Origin: Clostridiales bacterium
Lineage (GTDB): Bacteria; Bacillota; Clostridia; Oscillospirales; Oscillospiraceae
Length of the DNA stretch: 42,479 nucleotides
Reading direction: 5' to 3'
Assembly (NCBI GenBank): GCA_022768185.1
Contig: JALEMS010000038.1
Coordinates: forward strand, 1 to 42,479
Part shown: positions 41,235-42,479 of the stretch, in pieces
Layout of the letters: every line of letters starts with the position of its first letter
Position numbering within the stretch: the stretch's first letter is position 1
The notes under the pieces: model-generated
Seen by the model: the letters and a program-made list of their open reading frames with translations, nothing else
Told to the model about the DNA's origin: nothing
The model's database searches: none
Program-made: the position numbers and the translations under genes

Positions 41235-42479
41235 ATGGATAAACTTGTAAAGCCCTCGCGGCTTCTGGCGCTGGCGCTGCTTCTGGCAGCGCTGATCGGC
41301 ATTTATGTCGTTTCGCTGTACAAGCTGCAGATCGTGGAGGGCGCGGCCTATTCGGAGGCCAGCCGCAACAGCGTGGTGTCCACGCGCGTCGTACCCGCCG
41401 CGCGCGGCAACATCATGGACCGGTATGGCCGCGTGCTGGTGTCCAACCGCACGTGCAACAATCTGCTCATCAATTCCGACGAGCTGTTCGCCCTTGACGA
41501 TGACGATACCTGGGACAAGGCCAACGCCGCCATCCTGGAGCTTGTCAACACCGTCGAGGCCTGCGGCGATACGTATACGGACGAGCTGCCGGTGACGAAG
41601 GATTCACCGTTCACTTATACGGAGATGACCGACGTGCAGCGCGCGCGCCTGCAGGCGTTTCTGGAAAACGCCGGGCTGGATCAGGACGCCTCTGCCGTGG
41701 AGCTGATGAGCTATTTCCGCACGCGCTATAAAATCGACAACAGCTACAGCGCGCGGCAGATGCGGATCATCGCCGGCATCCGCTATGAGATCAACATCCG
41801 CTACATCATCCCCACATCAGACTATGTCTTCGCACAGGACGTCTCCATCGAGCTGATCACCCGCCTGATGGAGAACAACGTGCCGGCCTTCGAGGTGGAA
41901 ACCAGCTATGTCCGAGAATACAACACCACGGCCGCCGCGCATCTGCTCGGCTACATCGGCATGATGAACGAGAAGGAGGCCGAGTATTACGGCGACCGCG
42001 GCTATAAGTTCAACGCGCTGGTCGGCAAGGACGGCGTGGAATACGCCTTCGAGGACTATCTGCACGGCGTCGACGGCGAGGCCAAGGTGACGCGCACCGC
42101 CTCCGGCACCATCACCAGCACGGTCTACACACAGGAGCCGCAGCCGGGCGGCAACGTTTATCTGACCATTGACCTCAACCTGCAGGAGGCTGCCGAGCGT
42201 GCGCTCGATAAGAGCATCACCGCCATGAACGACGACCGCCGCGCCCAGAACGAGGAGATCGAGCAGTACGGCGGCTCGGAGGAGGATATTCAGCAGCTCA
42301 TCACCGGCGGCGCGGTGGTGGCCGTCAAGGTGGACACGGGCGAGCCGCTGGCCATCGCCAGCTGGCCGACCTATAACCTGCCTACCATCATGGAGGACTA
42401 TGACGAGATCGTTGCCGCGGAGAATGCGCCGTTGTTCAACCGCGCGCTCAACGGCACCTATGCCCCCGGCTCCACCTTT
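41235..42479 (+). CDS. mrdA: Penicillin-binding protein 2 (partial)
   Basis: Class B PBP, the transpeptidase of cell elongation. The frame runs to the window end (415 codons). It has a short cytoplasmic start and one membrane helix (about 8-30), the pedestal/dimerisation region (VVPAARGNIMDRYGRVLVSN near 55; EVETSYVREYNTTAAAHLLG; LVGKDGVEYAFEDYLHG) and the entry of the transpeptidase domain (NVYLTIDLNLQEAAERAL). The last codons read APGSTF, so the catalytic Ser413 of the SxxK motif is the end of the window. The ATG at 41235 follows AAGGA. Last visible gene of maf-mreC-mreD-pbp2. Confidence 0.95.
   Translation, partial: MDKLVKPSRLLALALLLAALIGIYVVSLYKLQIVEGAAYSEASRNSVVSTRVVPAARGNIMDRYGRVLVSNRTCNNLLINSDELFALDDDDTWDKANAAILELVNTVEACGDTYTDELPVTKDSPFTYTEMTDVQRARLQAFLENAGLDQDASAVELMSYFRTRYKIDNSYSARQMRIIAGIRYEINIRYIIPTSDYVFAQDVSIELITRLMENNVPAFEVETSYVREYNTTAAAHLLGYIGMMNEKEAEYYGDRGYKFNALVGKDGVEYAFEDYLHGVDGEAKVTRTASGTITSTVYTQEPQPGGNVYLTIDLNLQEAAERALDKSITAMNDDRRAQNEEIEQYGGSEEDIQQLITGGAVVAVKVDTGEPLAIASWPTYNLPTIMEDYDEIVAAENAPLFNRALNGTYAPGSTF

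Overview
The window looks like chromosomal DNA of a strictly anaerobic, spore-forming, GC-rich Firmicute, probably an Oscillospiraceae-type clostridium. This rests on spoVT with a sigma-G-like promoter, a DnaD/DnaI replication pair, a tryptophan T-box leader, glycyl radical chemistry, TmcAL, strong AGGAGG ribosome binding sites and intrinsic terminators after most operons. No CRISPR array, phage or insertion sequence was seen. The right end cuts a penicillin-binding protein 2 gene at its catalytic serine.

Layout. 1-6350: a 5S rRNA gene with its terminator, an unrecognised 213-residue protein, an ACT-domain protein, the rplU-rpmA-obgE ribosome block, and acetate kinase divergent from tmcAL, whose product uses acetate to modify tRNA-Met. 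6377-11470: a five-gene branched-chain amino-acid-type ABC importer (livKHMGF). 11519-14850: spoVT, then a zinc/cadmium/lead efflux operon (ArsR-type repressor, stand-alone HMA metallochaperone, P1B-ATPase). 14916-18086: a MATE exporter convergent with the dipeptidase PepD. 18144-24197: an oligopeptide importer (oppABCDF), followed by an ArsB/SLC13-type permease (24266-25381).

25509-30947 is the most interesting part: a glycyl radical enzyme of the arylacetate decarboxylase type, an MFS transporter and a dedicated radical-SAM activating enzyme. Converging on it from the right (31012-34316) is a tryptophan ABC importer (trpXYZ) under a T-box riboswitch whose specifier codon is UGG (Trp). Tryptophan uptake beside an arylacetate decarboxylase that lacks the phenol-binding glutamate of 4-hydroxyphenylacetate decarboxylase, and lacks its small subunit, makes indoleacetate decarboxylation (skatole formation) the leading hypothesis. 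The substrate is not proven by the sequence.

34371-42479: a HAD phosphatase, dnaI-like and dnaD-like genes on the minus strand; divergent from them a U32 peptidase-family protein, maf, mreC, mreD and PBP2, which is a cell elongation cluster without mreB.

Recurring themes are strong hairpins between the binding-protein gene and the permease gene in all three ABC operons, and translational coupling by exact 8-base or 4-base overlaps in nine gene pairs.
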